From Gigaspora margarita (lineage: Eukaryota; Glomeromycota; Glomeromycetes; Diversisporales; Gigasporaceae), in NCBI GenBank assembly GCA_009809945.1, contig WTPW01000547.1:320876-384875 (forward strand): a stretch of 64,000 nucleotides of DNA, given 5' to 3'. The first letter of the stretch is position 1; the number at the start of each line of letters is the position of its first letter. Under the pieces are notes generated by a model. That model made no database searches. It was not told the DNA's origin and saw only the letters and a program-made list of their open reading frames with translations. Below are positions 46,448 to 57,559 of the stretch, piece by piece. A program made the position numbers and the translations under genes.

Positions 46448-46762
46448 GTTAACCTTACCTTTCTAGTATTAGGCTTAATTATATGGATATTTCTCAAAAA
46501 TGTAGTAGTAATAGTGTAAATGTAGTAGTTGTAGTTGTTAGAGTATAAACTTTGTTCATCATCTATGCATCTAATGTATGCTCTCTTTAAATTAAGAAAA
46601 CATAAATATACATTCTTTTTAAAATAAATGGATAATCTAAACCATCTAATTCAGAGTTTGTCTATTTAAATGTTTTTGATTGGTCAATATCCAAAAAATG
46701 GACCTGAACGTGAAAAACTAATCGAGTAATTGTTATCTTATTTATTATTATAAGAAGCATGA
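46448..46762. other. Intergenic AT-rich interval
   Basis: Lies between the divergent MULE pseudogene and the plus-strand relic. It includes a small repeat gtagtagtaatagtg... near 46505. No element boundary was seen. Confidence 0.4.
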
Positions 46763-47700
46763 ATGAAGTCATGTGCATCTATTTGTCACAATACTGGATC
46801 CCAAGTCCATGACATAGAAATGATAACTAATAAGTATGAAGTAGCGGTGATGGCTATCGTGGGTATGGAAATGCATAATGATGATGTATTAAGTGGAGAT
46901 GTTGTAAGTAAGTATGAGGCTATGAAAATTGGCTATTTAAGAGAAGAAAGGTAGGAAATTGTTTTTCCTCTTTTGTCTTTGCTGCTAGCTTGACACAAGT
47001 CTAGCTTCATTGTTGATGGCATGCGGTTAAATACAAAATGAAGACAGAAGTGAGAATAATGGTATTAGTAGAAGACAAGAATGAAGTCCGTGGGGTATTG
47101 CTAGCTGTTTTACCCCAGAGAATATTCTAAGAAATGATTTAGAAAAATGGCATCATAGGTTAAAGAATACACTGGACCATTTGCTAGTGAAAATGTTAAA
47201 GTTGCTATGTAGGGGTGAAGGTTTGTTGTAGATGGGAGCTAAAAGAATTTTGGCTGAAAGATTAGTAGAGAGAGTGGTTAATGAAACAAAGAAAAAAGGT
47301 AGAGTAGCGAATAGTGGCCAAAAGAAAAATATGTGAGAAGGGAGAAGCAGTATTGGTTTAGATGATGTTGCAGACAAAGTAGTTTTGAACAGAGGGCGAT
47401 AGCTAGTGAGCAAAATGCTGGAACACAAGATTGGGTAATGCCAGATTTTTCAGTTTCTGGCATTGGAAAGATCTTTAGAAAAAGCGATATGACCAAAAAG
47501 GCTGTAGAAGAAATTAAAAGGAAGGTTCAGCCAATGTATAATGGTGAAAAGAGATGATATTGTCACAAAGTAAAGTTGAGTAAACTAGGGATCAACTCGA
47601 ATATGATGAATAGTGTAAGATTGGGCAGTATGTAGATAGTACAATGGTTAACAGAGATTGGAATTTGATAAATAAAGCGCAAGATGTGACAGCTACCAGG
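46763..47700 (+). pseudogene. Decayed coding relic of unknown function
   Basis: Locally higher GC and codon-like texture on the plus strand. The first frame gives 63 residues from 46763 (MKSCASICHNTGSQVHDIEM). Later frames show protein-like pieces such as LEKWHHRLKNTLDHLLVKML, AKRILAERLVERVVNETKKK and NAGTQDWVMPDFSVSGIGKI. Stops and frame changes separate them. I do not recognise a family; a former transposon or host gene are both possible. Confidence 0.35.
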
Positions 47701-47956
47701 GCATTTTTTTTCTGAGATTTGCAGATAGAGAAGGTTGAGATGTGGCTGCGGAAATAAGAGATGAGAACCCCACAGAAGCTTTTTTTAAAGAAAAGCTGGT
47801 GAGTGAATAGCAAATACAAGTACAAATGTAAAACAAGAACAAGTGCTCTGCAATAGATAAAAAAACATGATATTAATAAAAAATATTTAATATATATATT
47901 AGCAAATACTAAGAAAAAATTACATTCCACTAAAGATTAATTTCTAGAGTCTTTTG

Positions 47957-49015
47957 TAAATTTTTGGTCAGAATTTTTCCCGTCCAGATTATCTAATAAT
48001 TACTAATTTTTTGGCGATTCTTAATAGTTCGTAGTTTTATGCTGATCTACCAACCAATAGAATTATGGTTATATCCAAAATGTGATCAGTGTGCTAAAAC
48101 CATGTAGCAATATAATCAAATTATTGTGCTTTAACATTTTTTATTGGTTATACAACCCAAGTTATGATCAAAAAATAACATTACAATTAAAATTCATTAA
48201 CGATTGTTAACAATGATAGTACCAAATTAACCTTAATCACAGCAATTAGAAAAATATGAGATTTGAGATGGTAAAACAATTTATTTTCCTTTAATAGATG
48301 CCCATGTGGGAGTAGAGGTGACATTCAATACTGTGTAAAAAATACTTTATAGTGTCATGGAAAATTTTGTCACCTGACAAATTTAGCTGATTCAACTGAA
48401 GTACGATACAAATTCCAACTGATTACTGCATTTCTACAAAAATGTATTATTAATAAGTTCAGATGACTTTATTATTACTACATTCTTCCAAGTAAATTTT
48501 TGGTCAGAATTTTTGCCATCCGGATTATCTAATAATTGCTAATTTTTCTGGCGATTCTTATAGTTCGTAGTTTTATATTGATCTACCAACCAATAGAATC
48601 ATAGTTATATCCAAATGTGATCAATGTGATAGCATATGATTAGTTATTATGCTTTGACGTTTTGATTGGTTATATAAACCAAATTATGTTATCGCGATTC
48701 AAATTCTTTAGCAATTGTTGATCATATAATAGTAATCAGCCTAAATCGCATATAGTTGTGATTGATTTTGTAACAAAATTCTTTGGGAAAGTTTGTCACC
48801 TGACCAAATTAGCCAATTCAATTGCTCGATGCAATTTCTAACCAATTACTACATTTATACTAAATGTAAATAATAAGTCCTAATGACCTTATTATTACGT
48901 TACCTCATGATTAGTAAAGCATTCTACAGTATCACTATTACACATTTTCAGGTCATAATAATTTGCCATCCGGATTATCTAATAATTACTAATTTTTTTG
49001 GCGATTGGTGGCGCT
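47957..49015. repeat. Tandem duplication, unit about 0.45-0.54 kb
   Basis: taaatttttggtcagaattttt starts copies at 47957 and 48493; a third start (gccatccggattatctaata) stands near 48966. The copies share atctaccaaccaatagaat and end zones with gtcacctgac and taataagt. Identity is roughly 85% by eye. A GC hairpin follows the third start (49009-49021). Confidence 0.75.
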
Positions 49016-50212
49016 TCGCGCCAGGTCACCAAAATTCCAGATCGGATGTATCGGATATAGGTCAGTGTCTTGCCCTAGTTGTTAGCAGGTTCTATAGCAA
49101 AATTATCAGCTGGACATTTTTTAATTAATAAAAGGATATGATTTATGATCTTGGGGCAGCCGATTCTATGTAATCCGATGTATTCCGACCAGAATTTTGG
49201 GGACCCTGTTGGGATTTACAGCTTTATAACCAGATTTGACTGGATTGCTGCATGTATCCTGGCTTAGCTATTTTGATCAACTGACATCCGTAAATTATTA
49301 GGGTGTCCAATCAGATTCCAGATTTTGCTGATGAACGCAAAACTCGTACTAAACCATCCACTTCGTACTTCGTACTATGTTCCTGGTAAAGGTATTTCAT
49401 AAAACAGAAATTTCTGAATCTGATTACAAAAGCATATGAAATTTGTACCATTAAATTTCTTTCATTAAGAGAAATTGAATAATATAAATTTCATCTGGTA
49501 CTGATCACAGGATCACAAAGTATTCCAATTCATCACAATACCCCCAAGACCAAAATTTTCTTATTTTTTTAAAAAATAATTAAATTAAGATAATTTGTAA
49601 TCCAGTTATTAGAATCAAACAATTTTAGTTTTGTTAGACTCAGCTTGATGAGACAAATCAGAAGATACTAAAATTGTTTGATTTGAATCAACATATTACA
49701 GGATACAAATGAAACATTTTAACTTCATCAGAATTCCCTTTCTCCTTTATAATAAATTAATTGTGATTTGTCAAAAATAATATATATGAGTAAGTCAGTA
49801 GAAAAGGATCAAAATTTTTCTAAATAAAAGTTTTCTTGATTTTAAGCTTAAATACCTTAACAACTAACTATCTTAATAAATTTAAATAAATTTTTTTTTA
49901 TTTTAATTCTATATAATTTCAAAATTAAAATAAAAAATTTTTATGAATTGATTAAATAGTTAAGATATTTTAATTTAAAAATAAAAAAATTTCTAAAAAT
50001 GATTTGTTCTTTTTTTACTAATTCATCTCATATAAGTTTCTTTTTTTATATATATTAAATACCAAATTTTTAATTTATTAGTAAATTTAAATTGATATAA
50101 TTTTTAAAAATAAAATAAAATAAAATCTTTTCTAACCAATTGTAGTCTAGATTTAAAGCTATATATTGATTAAAAAATTTTTTTAAAAAAATTTTTTGTT
50201 TTTAAGTTATTT
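49016..50212. other. AT-rich interval with hairpin elements
   Basis: It holds a hairpin around gatcagaat/attctgatc-like sequence (about 49596-49690), of the kind seen inside the MITE at 22710-23063. The element at 49781-50034 also lies here. No gene was found. Confidence 0.45.
49781..50034. mobile_element. TIR element, about 254 bp
   Basis: Arms tatatatgagtaagtcagta and (inverse) tactaattcatctcatata. The same arms, almost without an inside, recur at 51424-51505. Confidence 0.55.
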
Positions 50213-50223
50213 TAATTTTTGTA

Positions 50224-50979
50224 GCATAGTGGAAGTTCGTTTTGATTGGCTAAAATTTGAATAAATATGATTGGTAACGATCATTTATTTATACAGTCAA
50301 TTGTAATTTTTAAAATACTTTTATTAGTAAAAATTTTCACGGCATATAAAATTTTTTTTTGTAATACATGATGAAACAACAAACTTAAGCAACCTATTTT
50401 TCGTCTTTAAACCTACTGTTTTTTAATGAGAGATACAGTGAGATATGGCAGTTCAAGAAACTAGATGAGAAGTGAATATTTTGAAAGGCAGGAAGGTGGT
50501 TCAGCGATCTAAGCAATTAGTAAGTGAAATTGTAAGATTTTGTTTTAACTGTGCTTGTTTACCTTACAAGTAAAAAAAAAAGTACTATTTTGAATTACTA
50601 TTCTAAAAGCTTTTATTGTATATATTTAGGCTATGAATATTGTTTATAAAATAATGTTTATAGATACAAAAAGTTGTAATAGTGGTAGTGTTTAGTGTTT
50701 TTGGGTATGTGTAATAATGTATTGCGAAACTAATTTAAAGTATTTTTTTGTAAAATTATATATTTATCATGTAATAAATAATATAGATATATGCTTCGTA
50801 AAATTTAAATTAAAACAGTAATTATTAAACTCTATTAAATGTACTGTAAAAGCATCTTTAGAGAGTATTAAAAGTTCGTAATAAACTTTATCCAGGTATA
50901 GCCAGTAATCTATCCAAGGTGTGATCAACATTTTTTCTGGGGTATTTTAACAACCAATCAAAACGAACTTCCACTATGC
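50224..50979. mobile_element. MULE-like MITE, 756 bp, perfect 11-bp TSD
   Basis: Tips gcatagtggaagttcgtttt and its inverse. TSD taatttttgta at 50213-50223 and 50980-50990. The long TSD and G...C tips suit Mutator-like elements. The inside carries no transposase. Confidence 0.85.
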
Positions 50980-50990
50980 TAATTTTTGTA

Positions 50991-52969
50991 AAATATATAA
51001 AAAGTCATTGGTTTATAGTATCTTGTACTGTAGCAACTAGAATTTTAGTTCAAGCTTGATGGTCTTTGGACTACTTGGAGTATTGAAAAAAGTTAAATAG
51101 AGACTTTTTTGACTTTTTAGTAAAAGTCTAAAGAACTATTGAATAAGTAGTTAGTAAATACCAAAAATATTTGTTAAAAATTTGAAGAAATAGCAAAAAT
51201 AAGCTCTTGGGTTTCTGTACTATACTATACTTTTGCAAACTTCTGCACTTTCTATAAATTGGGTTTCTTTAGCTTTTTATATAGTTTTTTGCAAAATTTT
51301 ACCAAAAAGTAAGAATTTCAATATAACTTTTTCAAAAGATCAATATTATTTACAGTTTTCAAAATAGAAAGATGTTATAAAAAGTCATAAGAGATTACAA
51401 TATTTATAAAGTTGTCAATGTATTTGCTATGAGAAGTCAGTAGAAAAAGAACAAATTTATTAAATAAATTTGTTTCTTTTCTACTAACTCCCTATATATA
51501 GCAAGAACTAATAATCTTTTAATAGTTAGGTATTATAAAATTCTGATTGGTTTATTTTAATCTTTTAGTATAGTGTTTTTTATATCTATATTTTTTAAAT
51601 ATAGTACAGAGATTTTAGTTAGTATTGTATAGTTTTTATGAACATAATTTAGTCTTTAATTATACTATTATCTAGATATAATTTTTCTTTTTTTTGTTTT
51701 TTTTTATTATTTTTTTTTGTTTTTTTTTGTTTTTTCTTTTTATTTTCTCTTTTGAATTTATTTTTTTTTATATTTCTTCTTTTTATATGCTCATTGTGAA
51801 GAAAACAAATTTAAAAAAAGAAAAATAGTCCTAATATAGTATATAACAGCTAGTTAATAACAAAGGGTATATATTTGGATATACAAAAGCTCTAGCAAGT
51901 TGGAATTCCTAATTGAAACAAACAGTTGTTATAGCAGATCACATTGTGTATATAGTACTTGTTAAGTTTTTTTTGTTAGAAAAACATAAAAGTAATTATT
52001 TTGTACTTGTTATATTCAGTGTTGGCAAATAGAACAATAGAACAAAAGCTTGATTTTTTGTCTTTATATTAAAAAAAAATTTTTATTAATAATTTGCAAT
52101 TATTTAAATATATATTGTTAAACCATTAGTAAAGTAATGAATTTAAAATATTTTTACATTTAATTAGTAAAATTTAATACTAAAAATTTACAATAGAAAA
52201 TTTAAAAAATGTGAATAGAATTAGAGGCCAATAGAACAAACATAGTAAATGTAACAACCCTGGTTATATTGCATCAATAGAACTAGTTCTTAATAAAAAA
52301 AAAGCAGAATTGTTAAAAAAATATATATAAATAATAATAACTAATATAGACTAAATCTGTAGTAAAAGAACTTAAAATTAAAGTTTTATTGTTATTAATT
52401 GCTTGTTTAATCAAATTTTGTAATAAATTCTTTATGTTCACAAATATTTTTCTAGTTGTATTAGTAGATATTCATAGGTTTTAATACAAATAAGTGCAAC
52501 ATAAAGCAACTTAATATATCAGATTGAATGATTTTAATAAACTACATAGAATATAATTTTTTAATATTTTCTTTAATATAAAAAATCTAAAAATACTATT
52601 CTATACTAATTAAAAGTCCCAGAGTCTAAAACAAACTAGCTAATCAAAAACTTATAAAATACCTGGGTATATTATACAGAAGAGGATTTATATCACAAAC
52701 TAGAAAATTTTTAAATGTATATATATTTCTTATACATAGTATATAATCTGAGACTTTAAAAAGAGCTGCTTATAATTAATAGAATTCCTGTGATTTTTAT
52801 TGGGTATCTTACATGAAGAATATAATAAAATGAGGATCTTTTAATCAGTGCGGTATGGTAATTAAAATTAATTTAGTTAAATACATACAGTTAAAAAAAT
52901 ATGGTTTATATTTAAAAATAAATTTAATATTTTTTATAGAAAAAAAATTTCTACTAATATCTTGCTTTC
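50991..52969. other. AT-rich interval downstream of the F-box gene, no gene seen
   Basis: It includes a T-rich, nearly homopolymeric block (51680-51790) and a short hairpin element at 51424-51505. No coding trend. Confidence 0.5.
51424..51505. repeat. Short hairpin: two TIRs with almost no interior
   Basis: gtcagtagaaaaagaacaaa and tttgtttcttttctactaac pair around a 10-base loop. It looks like an internally deleted relative of 49781-50034. Confidence 0.6.
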
Positions 52970-54409
52970 TCAAAACAATAGATTATCTTGAAGATATAAA
53001 GTCAGAATAGTGTTCTTGCAAAGAGAATCTGTTAACACCTTTCTTTCCTCAAAATTAAATTGATTATCTCTAAGATATAAAGAAGTTAAAGTAGTATTCT
53101 TACAAAGAGCTTTTGCCAATACTTTCCCACCTTCATAATCAATTTTATTATCACTAAGATCTAAAGAAGTCAAAGTAGTATTTTTGCAAAGCGCTTCTGC
53201 TAACACCATCCCACTCTCAGAACCAAGTTGATTACGACCAATATATAAAGAAGTAAGGGTAGTGTTCCTGTAAATAGCTTCTGCTAATGCTTTTCCGACA
53301 TTAAAATCAAGTTGATTACCATTCATATATAAAGAAGTCAGAGTAGTGTTTTTACAAAGAGCTTTTGCTAACGCTTTTCCACCTTCAGAACCAAGTTGAT
53401 TAAAATTAAGATTTAATAAAGTCAGAGTAGTGTTTTTGCAAAGAGCTTCTGCTAAAGCTTTTCCTCCCTCAGAACAAAATTGATTACCACTAAGATATAA
53501 AGAAGTCAATGTAGTATTTTTATAAAGAGTTTCTGCCAACACTTTTCCATAATCAGAACCAAGTTGGTTACCACTAAGATCTAAAGAAGTCAGAGTAGTA
53601 TTCTTGCAAAGAGCTTCTGCTATCATTTTCCCACCCTTAGAACCAAGTCTATTATAATCAAGATATAAAGAATTCAAAGTAGTGTTCTTGCAAAGGACTT
53701 CTGCCAACTCATTTCCATTCGTAAAATCAAGTTGATTACCAGTAAAATAGAAAGAAGTCAGAGTATTATTTTTATATAATGCTTCTGCCAACGCTTTCCC
53801 ACCCTCAGAACCAAGTTGATTACCACTAAGACATAAAGAAGTCAAAGTAGTATTCTTATAAAGTATATTTACTAATGCTTCTATTGCTTTTGATTTAAAA
53901 TCACTACAAATAGCATACTTCATAGAGAGAATAGTAGTGTTTTTACAAAGATTATTTAATATTAGATTATTACAAATTGTTCCCTCGAGGCTTAAATGTT
54001 TAAGCCTCTTACATGTTCTTAGTAACATTGTAATCAAAGAATATTTAACGGCGTATTCAAGTTCAGATACACTTTCATATTTATTATGTAAAAGCCAATT
54101 TCTGATTCCAATATATAAATAAAAGTCAATAGATATAACATAACTTGTATATTCAAATAATGGTTTTGAATAATTCGGAAGGTTAATTTTATAAGGAATT
54201 AATAGAGCTTGTTCTTTTACATTTAATAATAAAAGAAGTATATTTATAAGGTTTATATTTCTAAAATAGAATTTTGGTTCTCTCCATAATATTGGAACAG
54301 TAATTCTACACCATTGACGGTTTACAAGAAGGCATGAGAATAAACTTTTATAATCATGTCGAAGGTTATTAAATATTTTAAAAAAACATTCATTCGGTAA
54401 TGCTATCAT
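52970..54409 (-). CDS. F-box and leucine-rich-repeat protein (479 aa)
   Basis: The only intact long gene in the window. The start is Met 54409, opening an F-box (MIALPNECFFKIFNNLRHD, then LLVNRQWCRITVPILWREP; residues 1-45), the part that docks on Skp1 in SCF ubiquitin ligases. A linker of about 120 residues follows. From about residue 160 come LRRs of the ribonuclease-inhibitor type: one degenerate, then ten in a row of exactly 28 residues on the pattern NTTLTSLxLSGNQL plus GKALAEALCK, and a short last one. LRRs bind partner proteins, presumably substrates. No intron is needed to read it. F-box/LRR families are much expanded in AM fungi (known), so this may be one of many. The lack of stops in such decayed surroundings suggests that it is selected or young. 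The substrate is unknown. Confidence 0.9.
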   Translation of the reverse strand: MIALPNECFFKIFNNLRHDYKSLFSCLLVNRQWCRITVPILWREPKFYFRNINLINILLLLLNVKEQALLIPYKINLPNYSKPLFEYTSYVISIDFYLYIGIRNWLLHNKYESVSELEYAVKYSLITMLLRTCKRLKHLSLEGTICNNLILNNLCKNTTILSMKYAICSDFKSKAIEALVNILYKNTTLTSLCLSGNQLGSEGGKALAEALYKNNTLTSFYFTGNQLDFTNGNELAEVLCKNTTLNSLYLDYNRLGSKGGKMIAEALCKNTTLTSLDLSGNQLGSDYGKVLAETLYKNTTLTSLYLSGNQFCSEGGKALAEALCKNTTLTLLNLNFNQLGSEGGKALAKALCKNTTLTSLYMNGNQLDFNVGKALAEAIYRNTTLTSLYIGRNQLGSESGMVLAEALCKNTTLTSLDLSDNKIDYEGGKVLAKALCKNTTLTSLYLRDNQFNFEERKVLTDSLCKNTILTLYLQDNLLF

Positions 54410-54416
54410 TTTAGAA

Positions 54417-54891
54417 GAGTTAACGAAAGTAAAGTATGTATGTACGAACGTATGAACTATCTACTATGAAAATATCGTGTAACATTGCATTACTGTACAG
54501 ATGTTGTACGAATTACAGGGCTTTACTCATAAAAAATTCATTTTTTTCTTTATTTAGTTTAGTGCATGCGTCATTATTTTTCACTTTACGTTATAATTTA
54601 CCTTTACCATATACGAGTATGATACGATGAGGTCAGTGTGGCACAAATAGGAAAAAAATCAACACTCTATAAGGGAGGATCTGAAATAATTGGTTAAATC
54701 GGCATCTAAAATAATAGTTCATGTGATTTATATCAAAAATAGTTAATTATAGACTTTCGCTTAAGAATCGTATGATTAATCATATGATCTGAAGTTTTTT
54801 GGTAGCGATTTAAACCTGGTTGTCAGAAATCTTTAAAGCAGGCTGCAAGCTCTAATAAGTGGTAAATGACTCTCAGATGGTGAAAGGAACT
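54417..54891. other. Upstream region of the F-box gene
   Basis: About 0.5 kb between the start codon and a MITE. No clear TATA box; the plus-strand frame 54436-54630 looks accidental. Confidence 0.4.
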
Positions 54892-54899
54892 TTCAGTAA

Positions 54900-55145
54900 C
54901 AGTGTTGGCCGATGACCTATGTCATACCATTTTTTTCCTATATGACCTTGGTCATATAATCATATGACTTTTTGGTCATAATCATCAGATCATATTAAAT
55001 ACTAATGAAAAAATCTTTACTATGATTCTTACTATATTAAAAAAGGTCATAAGTCATATCAATCTTCGTTATGACCAAATGACCTATGACAGGTCATAAA
55101 GTCATAAAGGTCATATAGGTCATTTAAGGTCATAGGCCAACACTG
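54900..55145. mobile_element. hAT-like word-rich MITE, 246 bp, perfect 8-bp TSD
   Basis: Tips cagtgttggcc and ggccaacactg. TSD ttcagtaa at 54892-54899 and 55146-55153. Saturated with tgacc/ggtca words. Confidence 0.9.
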
Positions 55146-55153
55146 TTCAGTAA

Positions 55154-56016
55154 GGTTTAGAATTCCAGTACAAACTAAAGATATAAAAAAGAACAACTCA
55201 CGTTCGCAGCTATCTGCATTGTTTGATGCATTTATGCGATATATTTAATCGTACACACTAAAGAGAAACGTTAATAAAATGAAAATCCTTTGATTTATTC
55301 TGCGAAAGTCATTTTTATATTTGGAGTAAGCTATTTGTCTCGTGAATATAATTAAAGAAATTACATTTTTTCTTTGACGCCGTGACTCAATCTATTTTCT
55401 CTTGACCCTCCAAATAATCAATAATTGTCAATTCGAGTTGTCGAAAGCTCTTTTCTAGATATAATTCTTAGCAAAGAAATAAAAAAAAAACAATGAGAAT
55501 TTAAAACCTCTATATTATGTAGCACTATTTTACATGAAAGGGAAATCGCACTTCCATATAAGCACCTCAGTTTATAAACATTTACATTTGTTTCTTGAAC
55601 TAACTACCATCAAGCATATAAAAATAATTCTCTATATCAGCAAATTTTAAGTATATTCCCCATATAAGAACTATTTTTATAGGCCCAGATGATATGATTA
55701 TATGGGAGTGCGATTGTATTTCAAAAAATAATAATAAAATAAATCATAACAATAATCATCATCATATTCGAAAAAAAAATAGGATTTCACAATAGATAGG
55801 CAAATGACGATAGTATTGACTTATTAGTTTGATTTATTTATTTGAGAACTTATTTTTACAGTAAAAAAGGTTCAAATATTTAGTTGGTTTTGTATCAAAT
55901 AATATATTGAATATACCGTTATATGCGCTAAATTTTAAACCCGTCGTTAAACAATGGATTAGACTTAAATATTTTAACAATACTTCATCTATTGCTTTTT
56001 TAAATAGTCATTAGCT
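55154..56016. other. AT-rich interval with one small TIR element
   Basis: No gene was recognised. A TIR element is listed at 55544-55716. At 55936-55960, acccgtcgttaaacaatgg resembles the Helitron 3' hairpin at 11694-11735 with C-to-T changes, a possible Helitron remnant. Confidence 0.4.
55544..55716. mobile_element. Small TIR element, 173 bp
   Basis: Arms aatcgcacttccatataa and ttatatgggagtgcgatt, with one mismatch. No TSD was assigned. Confidence 0.55.
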
Positions 56017-56024
56017 GTTACTAT

Positions 56025-56165
56025 CAGGGATGGTAAATGACCTTCAAATGACCTTCAAATGACCTCAAATGACCTCAAATGACCCCAATTTTATTATGAA
56101 TTTTAGTCTGAAATGACCTAGGTCATTTGAAAAAAAGGCAAATGACCTCCAATTTTACCATCCTG
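56025..56165. mobile_element. hAT-like word-rich MITE, 141 bp, perfect 8-bp TSD
   Basis: Tips cagggatggtaaa and ttttaccatcctg. TSD gttactat at 56017-56024 and 56166-56173. It repeats caaatgacct five times on one side and the inverse near the centre. Confidence 0.9.
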
Positions 56166-56173
56166 GTTACTAT

Positions 56174-56800
56174 ACATAATACTAAAATTTTATGTGAATC
56201 AAGATCTATCAGAAACATTACCTAATTTCTCTTGTAATGTGAATCATACTATTTATACTTATTTGCGTTGAATTAAAAGTGAATTAAAAGAGATTATTAA
56301 ACAAATACTCTGCGATCAAATAATAGGGTTAATCATATAATACATTTATATTTGTCATTGTAAATATTCCATTGTAAAAAATTTTATTGCATTTTAAATG
56401 ATATTTCCTAATATTGCAGTTATTTTTTTTTTTGTTTCATAAATATTCTGATTTTATTCTCATTATGCAATATTAATTTATTTAATATGCCATACTTACA
56501 CATAAAATAATATTTATTTAATTTTAGTTCAGCGATGAAGAATAGAAATAGCACTGATGTAGTGTAATTTTCGGAATTTAAAAAACCATCAATGTTAATT
56601 TTTGGTGATCGATCAATGCCTTTTTTTTACTTTGTCTACCGAGTCAACAAATATTTGTTGTGAAACAAACGAATTCTATAATTGTTTAATTCAATACGGA
56701 ATGCATAATTTAAAGACAAATGAGCTAGTATTTATAATTTATTCGTTACAATTTTACCATGATACATAACTTATTTTGAATATGATTTGGGACGAACGTA
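56174..56800. other. AT-rich interval, no gene seen
   Basis: No supported feature. Confidence 0.45.
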
Positions 56801-56962
56801 GTGTGCCATAGCTATGTATTCTTGAATTTTTTTTAACGCATAGATTTCTGATCAACAAATACCTAAAGTTAAATTAAAAGACTGAGTGTGCCATAGCTAT
56901 GTATTCTTGAATTTTTTTTAACGCATAGATTTCTGATCAACAAATACCTAAAGTTAAATTAA
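56801..56962. repeat. Perfect 76-bp tandem duplication
   Basis: 56801-56876 and 56886-56961 are identical (start gtgtgccatagctatgt, end aaagttaaatta), period 85. This implies a very recent duplication, or an assembly artefact. Confidence 0.9.
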
Positions 56963-57128
56963 TCTCGTAGCGATAAATTAAGTTCAGTTATAAATTGTAT
57001 AATAGTTTCTTCATATTGGTAAGATGTAAGATTTACAGGTTTTCTCTTGGCAGCACCCATATTTTACTGTCATGTAATAATTAGTCATGGGAGATAAATA
57101 CGCATCATGTACCTCTCAATACAATTAT

Positions 57129-57344
57129 AAATCATGTTATTAACATATTAGCGATACCTGCGTCTCAGGCAGACACAACAAATTTTTTAATATAACTCAT
57201 TCAAACTACATTTTTATGTTTAATATTAAATACTGCAATAAATCATGTTATTAACATATTAGCGATACCTGCGTCTCAGGCAGACACAACAAATTTTTAA
57301 TAAAGTTCATTCAGACTACATTTTTATGTTTAATGTCGGGGATG
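57129..57344. repeat. Tandem duplication, period 111 bp
   Basis: Two copies start aaatcatgttattaac (57129 and 57240) with a few differences. The second is interrupted near its end by the MITE at 57335-57559 and resumes after it. Confidence 0.9.
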
Positions 57345-57559
57345 ATGCTGAAATCGGATGATGCTGAAATTTGGGGTCTTGATTTGAAACTATAAGCCCT
57401 GCTAAAATCCACATATACTCTTTAAATATCAAATCTATACCCAAACCTTACCCTAACCCTATAAGACAAAAATGAAAAAACATCTCAAAAAAATTTTAAA
57501 ATTTCATATCAAAATAAATAAAAATTTCAGGATCATCCGATTTCAGCATCATCCCCGAC
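57335..57559. mobile_element. TIR element, 225 bp, inserted in a duplicated unit
   Basis: Arms gtcggggatgatgctgaaat and atttcagcatcatccccgac. The direct repeat tttaat stands on both sides. The first copy of the host repeat (57221-57230) shows the uninterrupted site atgtttaatattaaat. Confidence 0.85.

Noticed and set aside
56641-57060. Possible short exons near the duplicated block
   Set aside because: No frame longer than chance, no splice-consistent pair and no recognisable peptide.
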